From positions 62,001 through 126,000 of the forward strand of contig CAZPPS010000002.1 of the NCBI GenBank assembly GCA_964588495.1: DNA of 64,000 nt. Reading direction: 5' to 3'. The notes under the pieces were generated by a model that worked only from the letters and a program-made list of their open reading frames with translations, made no database searches and had not been told where the DNA came from. This stretch comes from CAVPKN01 sp964588495. GTDB lineage: Bacteria; Chlamydiota; Chlamydiia; Chlamydiales; JAAKFR01. Each line of letters opens with the position of its first letter. Positions within the stretch are counted from its first letter, which is position 1. The position numbers were made by a program, and so were the translations under genes. Below, piece by piece: positions 50,236-58,769 of the stretch.

Positions 50236-51443
50236 AATGGAAACTCAATTTTCTGAAAACAAGACATGTTGTATCCATCAATACGGGTGATGGCTTTGAG
50301 GATATGTTCTCTTGATCCAAAGGCTGTGAAGCGTAAAAAGCCTTCGCCCATCTGTCCGAAACCTGAGCCTGGCGTTGTGATCAGGCCAGATGTCTTTAAA
50401 AGGTGCTCAAAAAGGTCCCAGGAGCTCTGTTGGCCAAAGTTGACCCAAAGGTAAGGAGCGTTTTCGCCGCCAAAAACTTGTAGGTTTTTGCGCTGGAGAG
50501 CTTCTTTTAAAAGGCGGGCGTTTTCTCGGTAGATATCAAGTGTGTGTTGCATTTGTCGAAGGCCCTCGTCAGAAAGTGCATTGAGAGCGCCTGCCTGGGA
50601 GATGACAGAAGCGCCATTGAAAAAGGTGGTGACGATGCGACTAAAGTCTTTGTGAACAGATGCCCCATTTTCGTAGCGGAGTTTGTGGGGAATCACAGTC
50701 CAGCCCAAGCGGACACCAGAAAAGCCTAAAAGTTTCGAAAACGAGGAGATTTCAATCGCCACCTCATCTGCTCCCTCAATTTCGTAGATAGATCGAGGAA
50801 GCTCGGGATCTTGAATGAAACCTGAATAGGCAGCATCAAAGATGATAAAAGAGCCGTTTCTTTTTGCGGCTTGCACAAGAGTTTGGAGCTGCTTTTTTGT
50901 GGCGACAGCCCCTGTGGGATTGTTTGGAGAACAGAAGAAAATGAGATCTCCCGGTTGTAGCTTGGAAAGATCTGGGAAAAAATCATTCTTGGGATCGCAA
51001 GGGAGATAGCGGATCGTATTTTTTCCAAGTAACAAGGCTGTATCGACATAAACAGGATAAGTGGGATCTTGGACAGCGAGAGAAGCGGAAGCTCCAAATA
51101 ACACTTGAAGTCTTCCGATGTCACATTTGGCGCCATCAGAGATAAAGATCGCCTCAGGAGAAATGGCGCCGTGATAAAAAAGTGAGCTGATTTTTTCTCG
51201 TAAGCGGTGATCACCGGCTTCGGGTCCGTAGCCGCTATAGCCCTCCCGATTTCCCATCTGGAGAGCTTTTTCAGAAAGCCCCTTCACAGCAGCATCTGTT
51301 AGCGGCTCTGATGTGTCGCCGATGCTTAAACTGATCAAGTCAGCGTCGGGGTGCTCTTGTAGAAAGTGTTTAACGCGACGCATCACCTCGGGAAAAAGAT
51401 AATTTTCGTTCAGTTTTAGAAAGTTGGGATTGCGTTTAACCAT
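50229..51443 (-). CDS. dapL: LL-diaminopimelate aminotransferase
   Basis: Converts tetrahydrodipicolinate directly to LL-diaminopimelate using glutamate, a shortcut used by chlamydiae and plants. The 404-residue PLP enzyme opens RNPNFLKLNENYLFPEVMRR, has SLSIGDTSEPL, the PTYPVYVDTA substrate region and the cofactor lysine in ISSFSKLLGFSGVRLGW. It overlaps dapA by 28 bp. The product feeds peptidoglycan stem peptides. Confidence 0.94.
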   Translation of the reverse strand: MVKRNPNFLKLNENYLFPEVMRRVKHFLQEHPDADLISLSIGDTSEPLTDAAVKGLSEKALQMGNREGYSGYGPEAGDHRLREKISSLFYHGAISPEAIFISDGAKCDIGRLQVLFGASASLAVQDPTYPVYVDTALLLGKNTIRYLPCDPKNDFFPDLSKLQPGDLIFFCSPNNPTGAVATKKQLQTLVQAAKRNGSFIIFDAAYSGFIQDPELPRSIYEIEGADEVAIEISSFSKLLGFSGVRLGWTVIPHKLRYENGASVHKDFSRIVTTFFNGASVISQAGALNALSDEGLRQMQHTLDIYRENARLLKEALQRKNLQVFGGENAPYLWVNFGQQSSWDLFEHLLKTSGLITTPGSGFGQMGEGFLRFTAFGSREHILKAITRIDGYNMSCFQKIEFPLC

Positions 51444-52297
51444 TGGACAGCACTAGTAAGGGAGTTTTGGTATTTGGGATTTAAAGGGGTGAGGGGCAGA
51501 CGGGGATTTCCTGATGGGAGTCCCATAACTACAAGCGCCGCTTTGAGGGGAATGGGGCTACTTTCCAGTCTAAAAGCTTTAAAAACAGGGATCAGTGCGT
51601 GATTGAGCGCGCGCGCTTTTTCAAAATCGCCGTCATTACAGGCTTTGAGAAGGGCTACCATTTCATGAGGAATGACGCTAGCTCCTCCAGAAATGATCCC
51701 ATCGGCACCTAAAGCCATAAAGGGGAGGGTCATAATGTCATCGCCACAAATCACATCAAAATCGGGCCGCTCTTTTTTGATCGTGAAAAGGATATCCGAA
51801 ATCTGGGCAATATTTTCGGAGCATTCTTTAATTCCTGTGATGTTAGGAAGCTTGGCGATTCTTTTCAGTGTTTCAACCTCAATATTGACCACTGTCCGCC
51901 CTGGATTGTTATAAGCAACTATGGGCAAAGGACTTGCCTTGCTGACCGCTTCATAGTATTGGAAAACTCCCTCTTGGGTAGGTTTGATGTAAGCAGGGGT
52001 ACACACTAAAGCTGAATTTGCTCCAAGATCTGCCGCTTTTTGAAGATTTTCAAGGGTTTGGGCAGAAGTGGTCGCGCTACAGCCTGCCATGAGAGGCAAA
52101 TCACAGTTTTTCCGGGCAAGTTTTAGAAGTGTCTCTTTTTCTTTTTCTGTAAGCGTTGCAGCTTCAGCTGTTGTCCCTAAAATGACAAGGCCATCGACTC
52201 CTGCCTCGATTTGTCTATTCACATGAAAGACAAACCCTTCGGTATCGAGATTCCCTTCAGGATCAAATGGGGTAATGAGTGCTGTGTAACATGTCAT
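51416..52297 (-). CDS. dapA: 4-hydroxy-tetrahydrodipicolinate synthase
   Basis: Condenses pyruvate with aspartate semialdehyde in the diaminopimelate pathway. The 293-residue TIM barrel shows LITPFDPEGNLD at the start, GTTAEAATLTEKE, the catalytic Tyr in VAYNNPGRT and the Schiff-base Lys in GIKECSENI. The start lies 35 bp inside the end of dapB, which suggests coupled translation. Confidence 0.95.
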   Translation of the reverse strand: MTCYTALITPFDPEGNLDTEGFVFHVNRQIEAGVDGLVILGTTAEAATLTEKEKETLLKLARKNCDLPLMAGCSATTSAQTLENLQKAADLGANSALVCTPAYIKPTQEGVFQYYEAVSKASPLPIVAYNNPGRTVVNIEVETLKRIAKLPNITGIKECSENIAQISDILFTIKKERPDFDVICGDDIMTLPFMALGADGIISGGASVIPHEMVALLKACNDGDFEKARALNHALIPVFKAFRLESSPIPLKAALVVMGLPSGNPRLPLTPLNPKYQNSLTSAVQWLNAIPTF

Positions 52298-52892
52298 CGA
52301 GAGTAAACCATCCTTTTTTGTCTAAAATCCAAAGAGCTGCAGTCACAGCTCCCTGTGCAAAGCCTTCCCGGTTATGAGCTTCATGCGTTAGGGTAATCGT
52401 ATCAAAAGGGGAATCAAAGTGCACCTCATGTTTACCACAAAGTGTTCCACATCGGACACTTGCAAAAGGCGTTTTCATTCCCAATTTCGAGGCGATCTGG
52501 ATCGCAGTTCCCGAAGGGGCATCTTTTTTTTGGCTGTGGTGATATTCAACGCCTGCAAGTTCGTAAGTACGTAGAGAGGCGCGAGCTTGTTCCAAAAGCT
52601 TAATAAAAATAGCCATTCCAAGGGAAAAATTGGGAGAAAAAAGCGCTCCAATGGTACTTTTTTCAACAAGAGCCTTCACTTCTGGAATTTTCGCACCCCA
52701 ACCCGTTGTGCCAATGATGATCGGTTTTTTTTGTGAAATTGCCACATTCACATGCTTGAGAACAGCGTCTGGATGGGAAAAATCGATGAACACATCGGCC
52801 TGAGGGGCGTCGACAATAGCGTAGCCTCTGCTTTTGGCAGCCAGCTCCACCATTTTCCCCATCTTGCCGTATCCCAAAAGCCCTATTTTCAT
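52263..52892 (-). CDS. dapB: 4-hydroxy-tetrahydrodipicolinate reductase (short form)
   Basis: Reduces the dapA product with NAD(P)H. Visible are the dinucleotide motif GLLGYGKMGKM at residues 4-14, FIDFSHPDAV, the GTTGW strand, and the catalytic EYHHSQKKDAPSGTA. At 209 residues it is shorter than the 240-270 of most DapB; the gap is in the stretch between the first two strands, as in some compact forms. First gene of the minus-strand order dapB, dapA, dapL; lysC and asd, which sit between dapA and dapB in Chlamydia, are not here. Confidence 0.93.
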   Translation of the reverse strand: MKIGLLGYGKMGKMVELAAKSRGYAIVDAPQADVFIDFSHPDAVLKHVNVAISQKKPIIIGTTGWGAKIPEVKALVEKSTIGALFSPNFSLGMAIFIKLLEQARASLRTYELAGVEYHHSQKKDAPSGTAIQIASKLGMKTPFASVRCGTLCGKHEVHFDSPFDTITLTHEAHNREGFAQGAVTAALWILDKKGWFTLDDMLHSTHYPI

Positions 52893-53017
52893 CCCCTCAG
52901 AATATAGAATGCATCAATATTAGTCGACAGACTCATGCCCCTGCCTAAACTTTGTCACCAGCGGCCGAAGTCTTTTTGAAAATTCTTAAAAATAACTTGA
53001 AAAATAAAGATTCATCC

Positions 53018-54193
53018 ATGAAAATTGGTATTATGAGGTCCAAATTTCATGGAGAAAAAGTGATCAGGCAGGTATTTTTAAAAAAAATAGCAGGGGCATT
53101 TCAAGTCACAAAAGTAGTGGCAATCCTAGGGCCGAGACAGTGCGGAAAAACGACAGCTGCCAAGCAATATCTTGAGACACAGTCACATTTTCCCAAACAG
53201 AATTATTTCGATCTTGAAAATTATCGTGATCGTGAAAGACTAAGCGATCCTCTTTTATCATTGTCCTCTTTATCTGGGCTGATTGTTATTGATGAAATCC
53301 AAAGAGCGCCCGGTTTATTCGAGACGTTGCGTGTTTTAGTAGACAATCGGGAGCTGGATCAACACTATCTGATATTGGGAAGCGCATCCCGTGAGTTGAT
53401 TGCTCAGTCTTCGGAGACCCTTGCCGGTCGAATTACTTATCTTGAATTGACTCCCTTTATGTTCGATGAGATCCACCAAATGGATAAGCTTTGGATAAGA
53501 GGGGGTTACCCACTTTCGGTTTTAGGTGCAAGTGATGAGATCAGTGTGGCGTGGCGCAAAGGATATATTAGGACATTTTTGGAAAGGGATATCCCTGCGC
53601 TTGGCATTAACATCCCTCCAGAGCAGCTACGACGTTTTTGGATGATGCTGGCGCATTATCACGGCAACATGTTTAATGCTTCGGAACTAGGTAGATCGCT
53701 TGGGGTATCTCATAAAACGATGAAAGAGTATGCCGACATTTTAACCGCGACATTTATGGTACGTCAACTGCAACCCTGGTATGAAAATATTGGAAAGCGC
53801 CAGGTTAAAACACAAAAAATCTACATCCGAGATAGCGGAATCTTCCATACCCTTATTGGAGTGAATAATAATTCCGATCTACTCGTTAATCCCAAATTGG
53901 GGGCTTCTTGGGAAGGATTTGCTCTTGAACAAATCATTTTTCATCTCGATGCCCAGCAGGAAGAGTGCTACTTTTGGGGAACGCATCAGCAGGCAGAGCT
54001 TGATTTGCTGATCATAAAAAATGGAAAAAAATTAGGATTCGAAATTAAATATTCGGCAGCTCCTACGTTGACAAAGTCAATGCAAATTGCCAAAACAGAT
54101 CTCGCTTTAGATTCTCTCACAGTTGTCTACCCTGGAGATATCGAATATGCACTTACAAAAGACATCTTTGTAAAGCCTCTCAAGTCATTTTAA
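53018..54193 (+). CDS. AAA_14 / DUF4143 ATPase
   Basis: A 391-residue ATPase of the family found scattered in accessory regions. Walker A GPRQCGKT lies at 38-45, Walker B LIVIDEIQRAP near 90, and the C-terminal DUF4143 part holds ELDLLIIKNGKKLGFEIKYS, a pattern of Asp, Glu and Lys like PD-(D/E)XK nucleases. Function is not known; defence or mobile-element roles are often suggested. The start chosen is ATG 53018. It lies alone between the dap operon and a 166-bp palindrome, which fits acquisition by transfer. Confidence 0.85.
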   Translation: MKIGIMRSKFHGEKVIRQVFLKKIAGAFQVTKVVAILGPRQCGKTTAAKQYLETQSHFPKQNYFDLENYRDRERLSDPLLSLSSLSGLIVIDEIQRAPGLFETLRVLVDNRELDQHYLILGSASRELIAQSSETLAGRITYLELTPFMFDEIHQMDKLWIRGGYPLSVLGASDEISVAWRKGYIRTFLERDIPALGINIPPEQLRRFWMMLAHYHGNMFNASELGRSLGVSHKTMKEYADILTATFMVRQLQPWYENIGKRQVKTQKIYIRDSGIFHTLIGVNNNSDLLVNPKLGASWEGFALEQIIFHLDAQQEECYFWGTHQQAELDLLIIKNGKKLGFEIKYSAAPTLTKSMQIAKTDLALDSLTVVYPGDIEYALTKDIFVKPLKSF

Positions 54194-54196
54194 ATT

Positions 54197-54362
54197 AACC
54201 TGAGTTTTGGGTTATTTTTCCTCGTAATCAGTGGATTTTTGTGAGGCAAAATCGCAATTTATTGAGAAGCTCATAGCTGAAAGCGCTATTTGTGAGCAAA
54301 AAAGTGCCATTTGGACCACAAAAATCCTTGAGGATGAGGGAAAAGAACCCAAAATTCAGGTT
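54197..54362. repeat. 166-bp palindromic repeat, copy 3
   Basis: Same ends and same length as at 2395 and 23426, with several point differences (for example TTTATTGAGAAGC in place of TTTTTTGCGAAGC). No matching flanking duplication is visible here. Like the other two complete copies it lies between converging genes. Confidence 0.85.
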
Positions 54363-54367
54363 AAAAA

Positions 54368-55363
54368 CTAGGCGGCTAAGCTGAGTTGGATTTCATGCGT
54401 GGAGGCGGCTTTGGTTTTTTGCCAGAGGGTGTGCATTTTTTGGTTTTGGGTCTCGGTGAGGGGATAGAGAATCAGAAAGCAGTCCCGGTTGCGGGAGAAG
54501 GCGGCTTGGGTCCAGTTGGCAGAGCCATTGATGAGAATCTTTTCGTCGATCCAGGCAAATTTGTGATGCAAAAGGCCAAGGCCCGAGCTGAGGGAGACGT
54601 CGAGCCCAGAAGCCAGAAGTTTTTCATAGGTTTGAAGGCCAGCTCCTGTAGCTTGCCCCCGATCGAGGATGATTTCGACATGAACGCCTCTGTTGTGGGC
54701 GCAAATAATGGCCCTGGTCAGCTCCTGATGGGTCCAGGTAAACATGGCAACACGGATTGAGGTGGTCGCTTGGTCAATCAATTCTATCAACCTCTTGACT
54801 CCCTCTTTGCCCTTTTGTGGCAAATTCCAGTATTCTGCAAGCTGATTGCCGGTTGAAAACGACAGGAAGGGGAGGTCGTTATCGATCGCAGCTGCAAGCT
54901 CAGGGTTGATCAGGCCAACAACCAAATTGTCGTGCAATTTGAGCGATTCTGCCGTCATATTGGCGGAACCGATTAAAACTTTTTCCTGATCGATGATCAA
55001 GATCTTCTGATGCATCAATCCCGACAATTTGATCGCAACTGCATGCACGTGTGGGCAAAGCTTGCGAAACCCCCAGGGAGGCGTTGTGCTGTCGTGGATC
55101 ACATCCACCTCAATGCCCTCCCTGGCTTGCTTATTGAGAGCGTGTATGAGCTTTGCATCGCTTAAAGAATAGATCACAAGCAAAACAGACTTTTTTGCCT
55201 CCTTGATGGCCTCACAAAAAATCTCTTCGAGATTGTCATTGCAAATGCTGGAATACAAAACAGGAGAATCGCCTGCTTTAATTTCTGCATATTGCCGAGA
55301 CTCTGTGAGATAAAAACAGACGACGACAATTAATATAGAACAGAGCCAGCGAGCAACTTTCAT
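54368..55363 (-). CDS. Phospholipase D-like protein with two HKD motifs
   Basis: A 331-residue protein with an N-terminal hydrophobic segment (LCSILIVVVCFYLTES) that is a signal peptide or anchor. Two catalytic HKD motifs are present: HQKILIIDQEKVLIGSAN near residue 130 and HHKFAWIDEKILINGSAN near 275, which together form one active site. PLD proteins hydrolyse phosphodiesters in lipids or nucleic acids; chlamydiae carry several and one stands at this place in Chlamydia. ATG 55363 is chosen so the signal segment is N-terminal; the codons before it come from a palindromic repeat. Confidence 0.88.
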   Translation of the reverse strand: MKVARWLCSILIVVVCFYLTESRQYAEIKAGDSPVLYSSICNDNLEEIFCEAIKEAKKSVLLVIYSLSDAKLIHALNKQAREGIEVDVIHDSTTPPWGFRKLCPHVHAVAIKLSGLMHQKILIIDQEKVLIGSANMTAESLKLHDNLVVGLINPELAAAIDNDLPFLSFSTGNQLAEYWNLPQKGKEGVKRLIELIDQATTSIRVAMFTWTHQELTRAIICAHNRGVHVEIILDRGQATGAGLQTYEKLLASGLDVSLSSGLGLLHHKFAWIDEKILINGSANWTQAAFSRNRDCFLILYPLTETQNQKMHTLWQKTKAASTHEIQLSLAA

Positions 55364-55368
55364 CTGCT

Positions 55369-55532
55369 TAGACCTCTTTCGAAATTCCATTTGTTCGTTA
55401 AAATTCCTCTTTTTGACATCTTTGCATCAAAATTTCTCGAACGTATGTACGCATATGCTCTCAAAATTTTAATGGAAATCTGCACAAAAATAGCTAATTT
55501 TTCCAAGCAAAGCGAATTTCGAAAGAGGTCTA
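55369..55532. repeat. 164-bp palindrome-ended element upstream of the PLD gene
   Basis: TAGACCTCTTTCGAAATTC at 55369-55387 is the exact reverse complement of GAATTTCGAAAGAGGTCTA at 55514-55532. The interior is AT-rich with a further partial match (AATTTTAATGG against CCATTTGTTCG is not complementary; AAAATTTTAA is near-palindromic). Its length is close to the 166-bp family but the sequence is unrelated. It occupies most of the gap between two divergent genes, where their promoters must lie. Confidence 0.75.
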
Positions 55533-55579
55533 TTTGACAACATGGCAAAATAGTGTAGAATAAAGTTTATTTGATAGCT

Positions 55580-55828
55580 ATGAAAAGACTTGTCAACACC
55601 CACACCGAACAGCCCCTCGTTGAATATGAAGGAGCTAAGACCATTTTTCACAACAAATACTTAGAGCATGAAATGCGCGACATCGGCATTTTGATTCCCC
55701 ACGGCCTCAGAGGTCTCTACAACGGCAAAGAGACCGTCCGCTTAGGGGATGATGAGTTCCAGAAAGCCTTCCGCGACATCTACTATCTCACCGCAATGAA
55801 CGTCGAAACCTTTAAGTGGCAAGACTAA
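55580..55828 (+). CDS. Small conserved-looking protein (82 residues)
   Basis: MKRLVNTHTEQPLVEYEGAK begins an 82-residue acidic soluble protein with no signal or membrane helix. The composition is even and codon use ordinary, and the ORF stands clear of other genes, so I take it as real. A small hypothetical gene also stands next to the PLD gene in Chlamydia, but I cannot confirm they are the same. No function is proposed. Confidence 0.68.
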   Translation: MKRLVNTHTEQPLVEYEGAKTIFHNKYLEHEMRDIGILIPHGLRGLYNGKETVRLGDDEFQKAFRDIYYLTAMNVETFKWQD

Positions 55829-55853
55829 ACGTTCCCGCACCCTAAAGCAAGTA

Positions 55854-56075
55854 AACGCAGAGACGCTAGCGGCGCAAAAGAAACAAAGAGAAAATTAGTA
55901 TCTTTTTTCTCTGTGTTCTCTGTCTGCTCTGTGGTTTTATAAATTTCTCGTGAGCCCTAAGACAAAAAGGTTGCGGGACAAATAAAAAACCACAGAGTAC
56001 TAGAGAGAACAAAGAGAGAAGTTATATTTTATCCGATCTCTCTCTCGTCTTTTGCGTCTCTAGCGTCTCTGCGTT
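55854..56075. repeat. Composite CACAGAG/ACGCAGAGACGC repeat
   Basis: AACGCAGAGACGCTAG at 55854-55869 is the exact reverse complement of CTAGCGTCTCTGCGTT at 56060-56075. Inside, CTGTGGTTTTATAAATTTC faces AAAAAACCACAGAG, the same core as at 7461 and 20648. This fills most of the 294-base gap between two converging genes. Confidence 0.82.
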
Positions 56076-56122
56076 GCCTTGCTTTTGGGCATGGAAGCTG
56101 GTTCAGAACGAAATGTTAGTGA

Positions 56123-58663
56123 CTAAACCTTCTCGATTTTCAGATAGAGCTTGTCGTTGCGAACGTCGATTTCACCTTTTACGATCACTTCATGGCCATG
56201 AAAGACTTTAAAAGTATAGTCTTCTGAAACTTCAGCATAAAAACCAAAGCTTGAATTTCTATAAAGATTTTGAACAAGTCGCTTAGCCTTTTCTTCCAAT
56301 GATAGATCTTCATCTGTAAGAGGCATGGGCATCACTGGAATGAGGCGATCATCTGTTGATTGCATCAGTTCGCAGTCAAGATACTGCTTTTCAGTAGCCG
56401 CATTTGTCGGGAAGGGCGTAGTGGTATGATTGAAAGCTTTGTCAAACAGACGGAAATCAGTGAGGGTAGAAGGAGCAGCTTCTTTGGCTTCTTCTTGGGG
56501 CCCATTGTTTAAAACTTCAACTACTCGGACAAACCGACTAAATTTATCATCACTCATAGGGGCGCCCTTGACCATAATGCTGTTTGCGCAGGCTAAAGTT
56601 CTAAAAGAGTTTAAAACATTGGCGTCGTTCTGGAGGTTTAAATCGATTGCGTTCATGAGGAATGAACAGGCAGCCAGGCTCATCGCATTATCCGAATCAT
56701 CATCTTGATGACAACTAAAAGTAGGCAAGATCAGGTTATTTAAATATTGTCTGTAGCGAGCATAAAACAGGAACATAAAATCCTTACGAACGACACAAGG
56801 CATCTCATCTAATAACGCGTCTGAGAAATACTCACTCACTCTATCCGCTAAATTGGCGACATCGGTTTCAAAGGCATTCCCTGGTTTAAGCTTCTTGATC
56901 AGGCTAATCAGGTTAGCACTCATATTTTTCAGATCTTCGGGCTTGTTACTTCGCAGAGGTTTTACGATATCTGCCACAAGACTTTCTTTAAAAGCCTCAT
57001 ATGGAATGAGAATCTGTCCATTAGGATTGTCATCAACATCGATTCCTTGACGGCTTTGGCGCCACATATCTGAGTCCATCGATAAATTCAGGAAATAATA
57101 AGTTTCTGGGCGCCTGTTAGCTAACCTGTGCATTGCGTCAAGCCGTGATGAGGAACCATTTCCATAATTTTGATGCTGGAAGTTGAGAATTGTCTGCCTT
57201 TGTTCCGATTTCTGCTCAAAACATTCTTGAACAAATAACTGCAGCTGCGCAATGACATCAGCAGAGCCCAATCCGTCGATAAAGGTGCTTTCAGAAAAGC
57301 GAATGACCTTGACAGTATGATTTCCTTGATAGGTTTCCTGCCAGAGAGGGCAGGCGAAATCATTATCAAGCATCGGGTAATATTTAACACCGGTGAGGTT
57401 TTTAAAGGTATCAACAAAACCTCTACCCGCAGCACTCAAAAGTGGCGATTGATCTTCTTTTAACTGCTTAATCTTTTTATGATCGCTCTTAATTGTCTCA
57501 TGAATTGAGGAGAAACTGAGATTTTTCTTATCAAGGATTTGCTTTACAACATTTTGTCCATAACTAAAAGCATCAAAGCCTGTGTAAAGTTGATAGCTCA
57601 GCTTGCGTAAAAAAACGCGAACCCCTTCAGAGAGATCCTTTAAAGTTTCAAATGTTGTTTCAATTTGCGACAAAAGGCCATAGCGGCTTGTGTGATTATG
57701 TCCCCTATTATCCTGAATAATTTTAAGGAGCAAATTTCTGTAAACGTTTAGATCCGGATCATTAATCTCTTTTTTGCTCAATTGCCACAGTTTTTTGTTA
57801 AAAGAAAGAGGGAGCGATTGCTTTTTGAAAGAGCGTGTCTCTACATCATAAGCGCAGAACAGGTCAACAATAAAATTCATCTGCAAGAAGTAGAAATGCA
57901 TCTTAATGTCGCCGGGATACGCATAAGTTTTAGTGTAGTCGACAGCGGCTTTTGATGTCGTTTTTGCGACCTCTACGACAGTATTAAAGCCGGTGATCAA
58001 AACATGACCGGCTTGAGAAACAAAATAGCCACTCCATCCATCAGTGTCGATATAGTAATTGCCCCAAGTGGAAATGAGGCTTTGCGCTTCTTCTGTTTGC
58101 TTAAAATCTGCTTCCTCTCTGATTTCCACTTGTTCTGCTTCATTTATATTGAAAATCCCTGATTCCTCTAAGGGATTTGAAGGAGCTGCAAGCAGATGAA
58201 GCAAAGGCACAGTTGTCTTTTGTTGAGCAAATAGCTTTTCAGGTTCTTGAAGCGGAGGCTTGCCCCCTGTTTTTTTAGTTCTGTTAAGTCTCTCTGACTG
58301 CGCTTTTGGTTTTGGTGTTTCTTGGGGTTTGTTATTTTGCACGGCACGTGGGACGGGAGGGGCGGGAGGGCAGTACATGAGTTTGACGACATCGAAGAGG
58401 AGCATGGTTCCTGCAAAGCCGCCCAGGCTATACATAATGGGTAGGGCGGCGTTGGAGAGGGCATTTAAGGGGCCCATGGGGATGCCCATGTGGACACAAA
58501 GCGTAAGGCTTGCCACGATAATCGCGCAGGCGATGAGCGTGATGTCTAAAACGAGCCCTACCTGTTCACAGGGAGTCCATTTTTTGTCAGCTTTAGGGGC
58601 ATTTTCGATAAGAACTTCTTCGGGCTTACACCAAGATTCGCAAGCAGGCAGTAGGTAAAACAT
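56123..58663 (-). CDS. Large Inc-like membrane protein, unknown function
   Basis: An 846-residue protein. Two hydrophobic helices at about 35-60 and 72-95, separated by a short HMGIPMGPLNALS loop, give an Inc-type lobe near the N-terminus. A proline-rich stretch with APPVPR follows at ~100-145, then about 700 soluble residues with no motif I recognise. No signal peptide. It is not visibly similar to the large gene at 2618. It lies between the small gene at 55580 and ubiD. Confidence 0.7.
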   Translation of the reverse strand: MFYLLPACESWCKPEEVLIENAPKADKKWTPCEQVGLVLDITLIACAIIVASLTLCVHMGIPMGPLNALSNAALPIMYSLGGFAGTMLLFDVVKLMYCPPAPPVPRAVQNNKPQETPKPKAQSERLNRTKKTGGKPPLQEPEKLFAQQKTTVPLLHLLAAPSNPLEESGIFNINEAEQVEIREEADFKQTEEAQSLISTWGNYYIDTDGWSGYFVSQAGHVLITGFNTVVEVAKTTSKAAVDYTKTYAYPGDIKMHFYFLQMNFIVDLFCAYDVETRSFKKQSLPLSFNKKLWQLSKKEINDPDLNVYRNLLLKIIQDNRGHNHTSRYGLLSQIETTFETLKDLSEGVRVFLRKLSYQLYTGFDAFSYGQNVVKQILDKKNLSFSSIHETIKSDHKKIKQLKEDQSPLLSAAGRGFVDTFKNLTGVKYYPMLDNDFACPLWQETYQGNHTVKVIRFSESTFIDGLGSADVIAQLQLFVQECFEQKSEQRQTILNFQHQNYGNGSSSRLDAMHRLANRRPETYYFLNLSMDSDMWRQSRQGIDVDDNPNGQILIPYEAFKESLVADIVKPLRSNKPEDLKNMSANLISLIKKLKPGNAFETDVANLADRVSEYFSDALLDEMPCVVRKDFMFLFYARYRQYLNNLILPTFSCHQDDDSDNAMSLAACSFLMNAIDLNLQNDANVLNSFRTLACANSIMVKGAPMSDDKFSRFVRVVEVLNNGPQEEAKEAAPSTLTDFRLFDKAFNHTTTPFPTNAATEKQYLDCELMQSTDDRLIPVMPMPLTDEDLSLEEKAKRLVQNLYRNSSFGFYAEVSEDYTFKVFHGHEVIVKGEIDVRNDKLYLKIEKV

Positions 58664-58684
58664 AGCAATCCCTTTTTTTAAGTC

Positions 58685-58764
58685 GCTTTAGAGGTAATTG
58701 CTCTCGCGCCTTCATAAAATCCCTTTTCTAAGGTCCGAGAGTTTTGCAATTACCTCTTTAAAGC
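58685..58764. repeat. Inverted repeat between ubiD and the Inc-like gene
   Basis: GCTTTAGAGGTAATTG at 58685-58700 pairs with CAATTACCTCTTTAAAGC at 58747-58764, with two unpaired bases. It lies in the 106-base gap downstream of ubiD and upstream of the Inc-like gene on the same strand, and could be a transcript terminator for ubiD or a small repeat. Confidence 0.6.
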
Positions 58765-58769
58765 AAACT

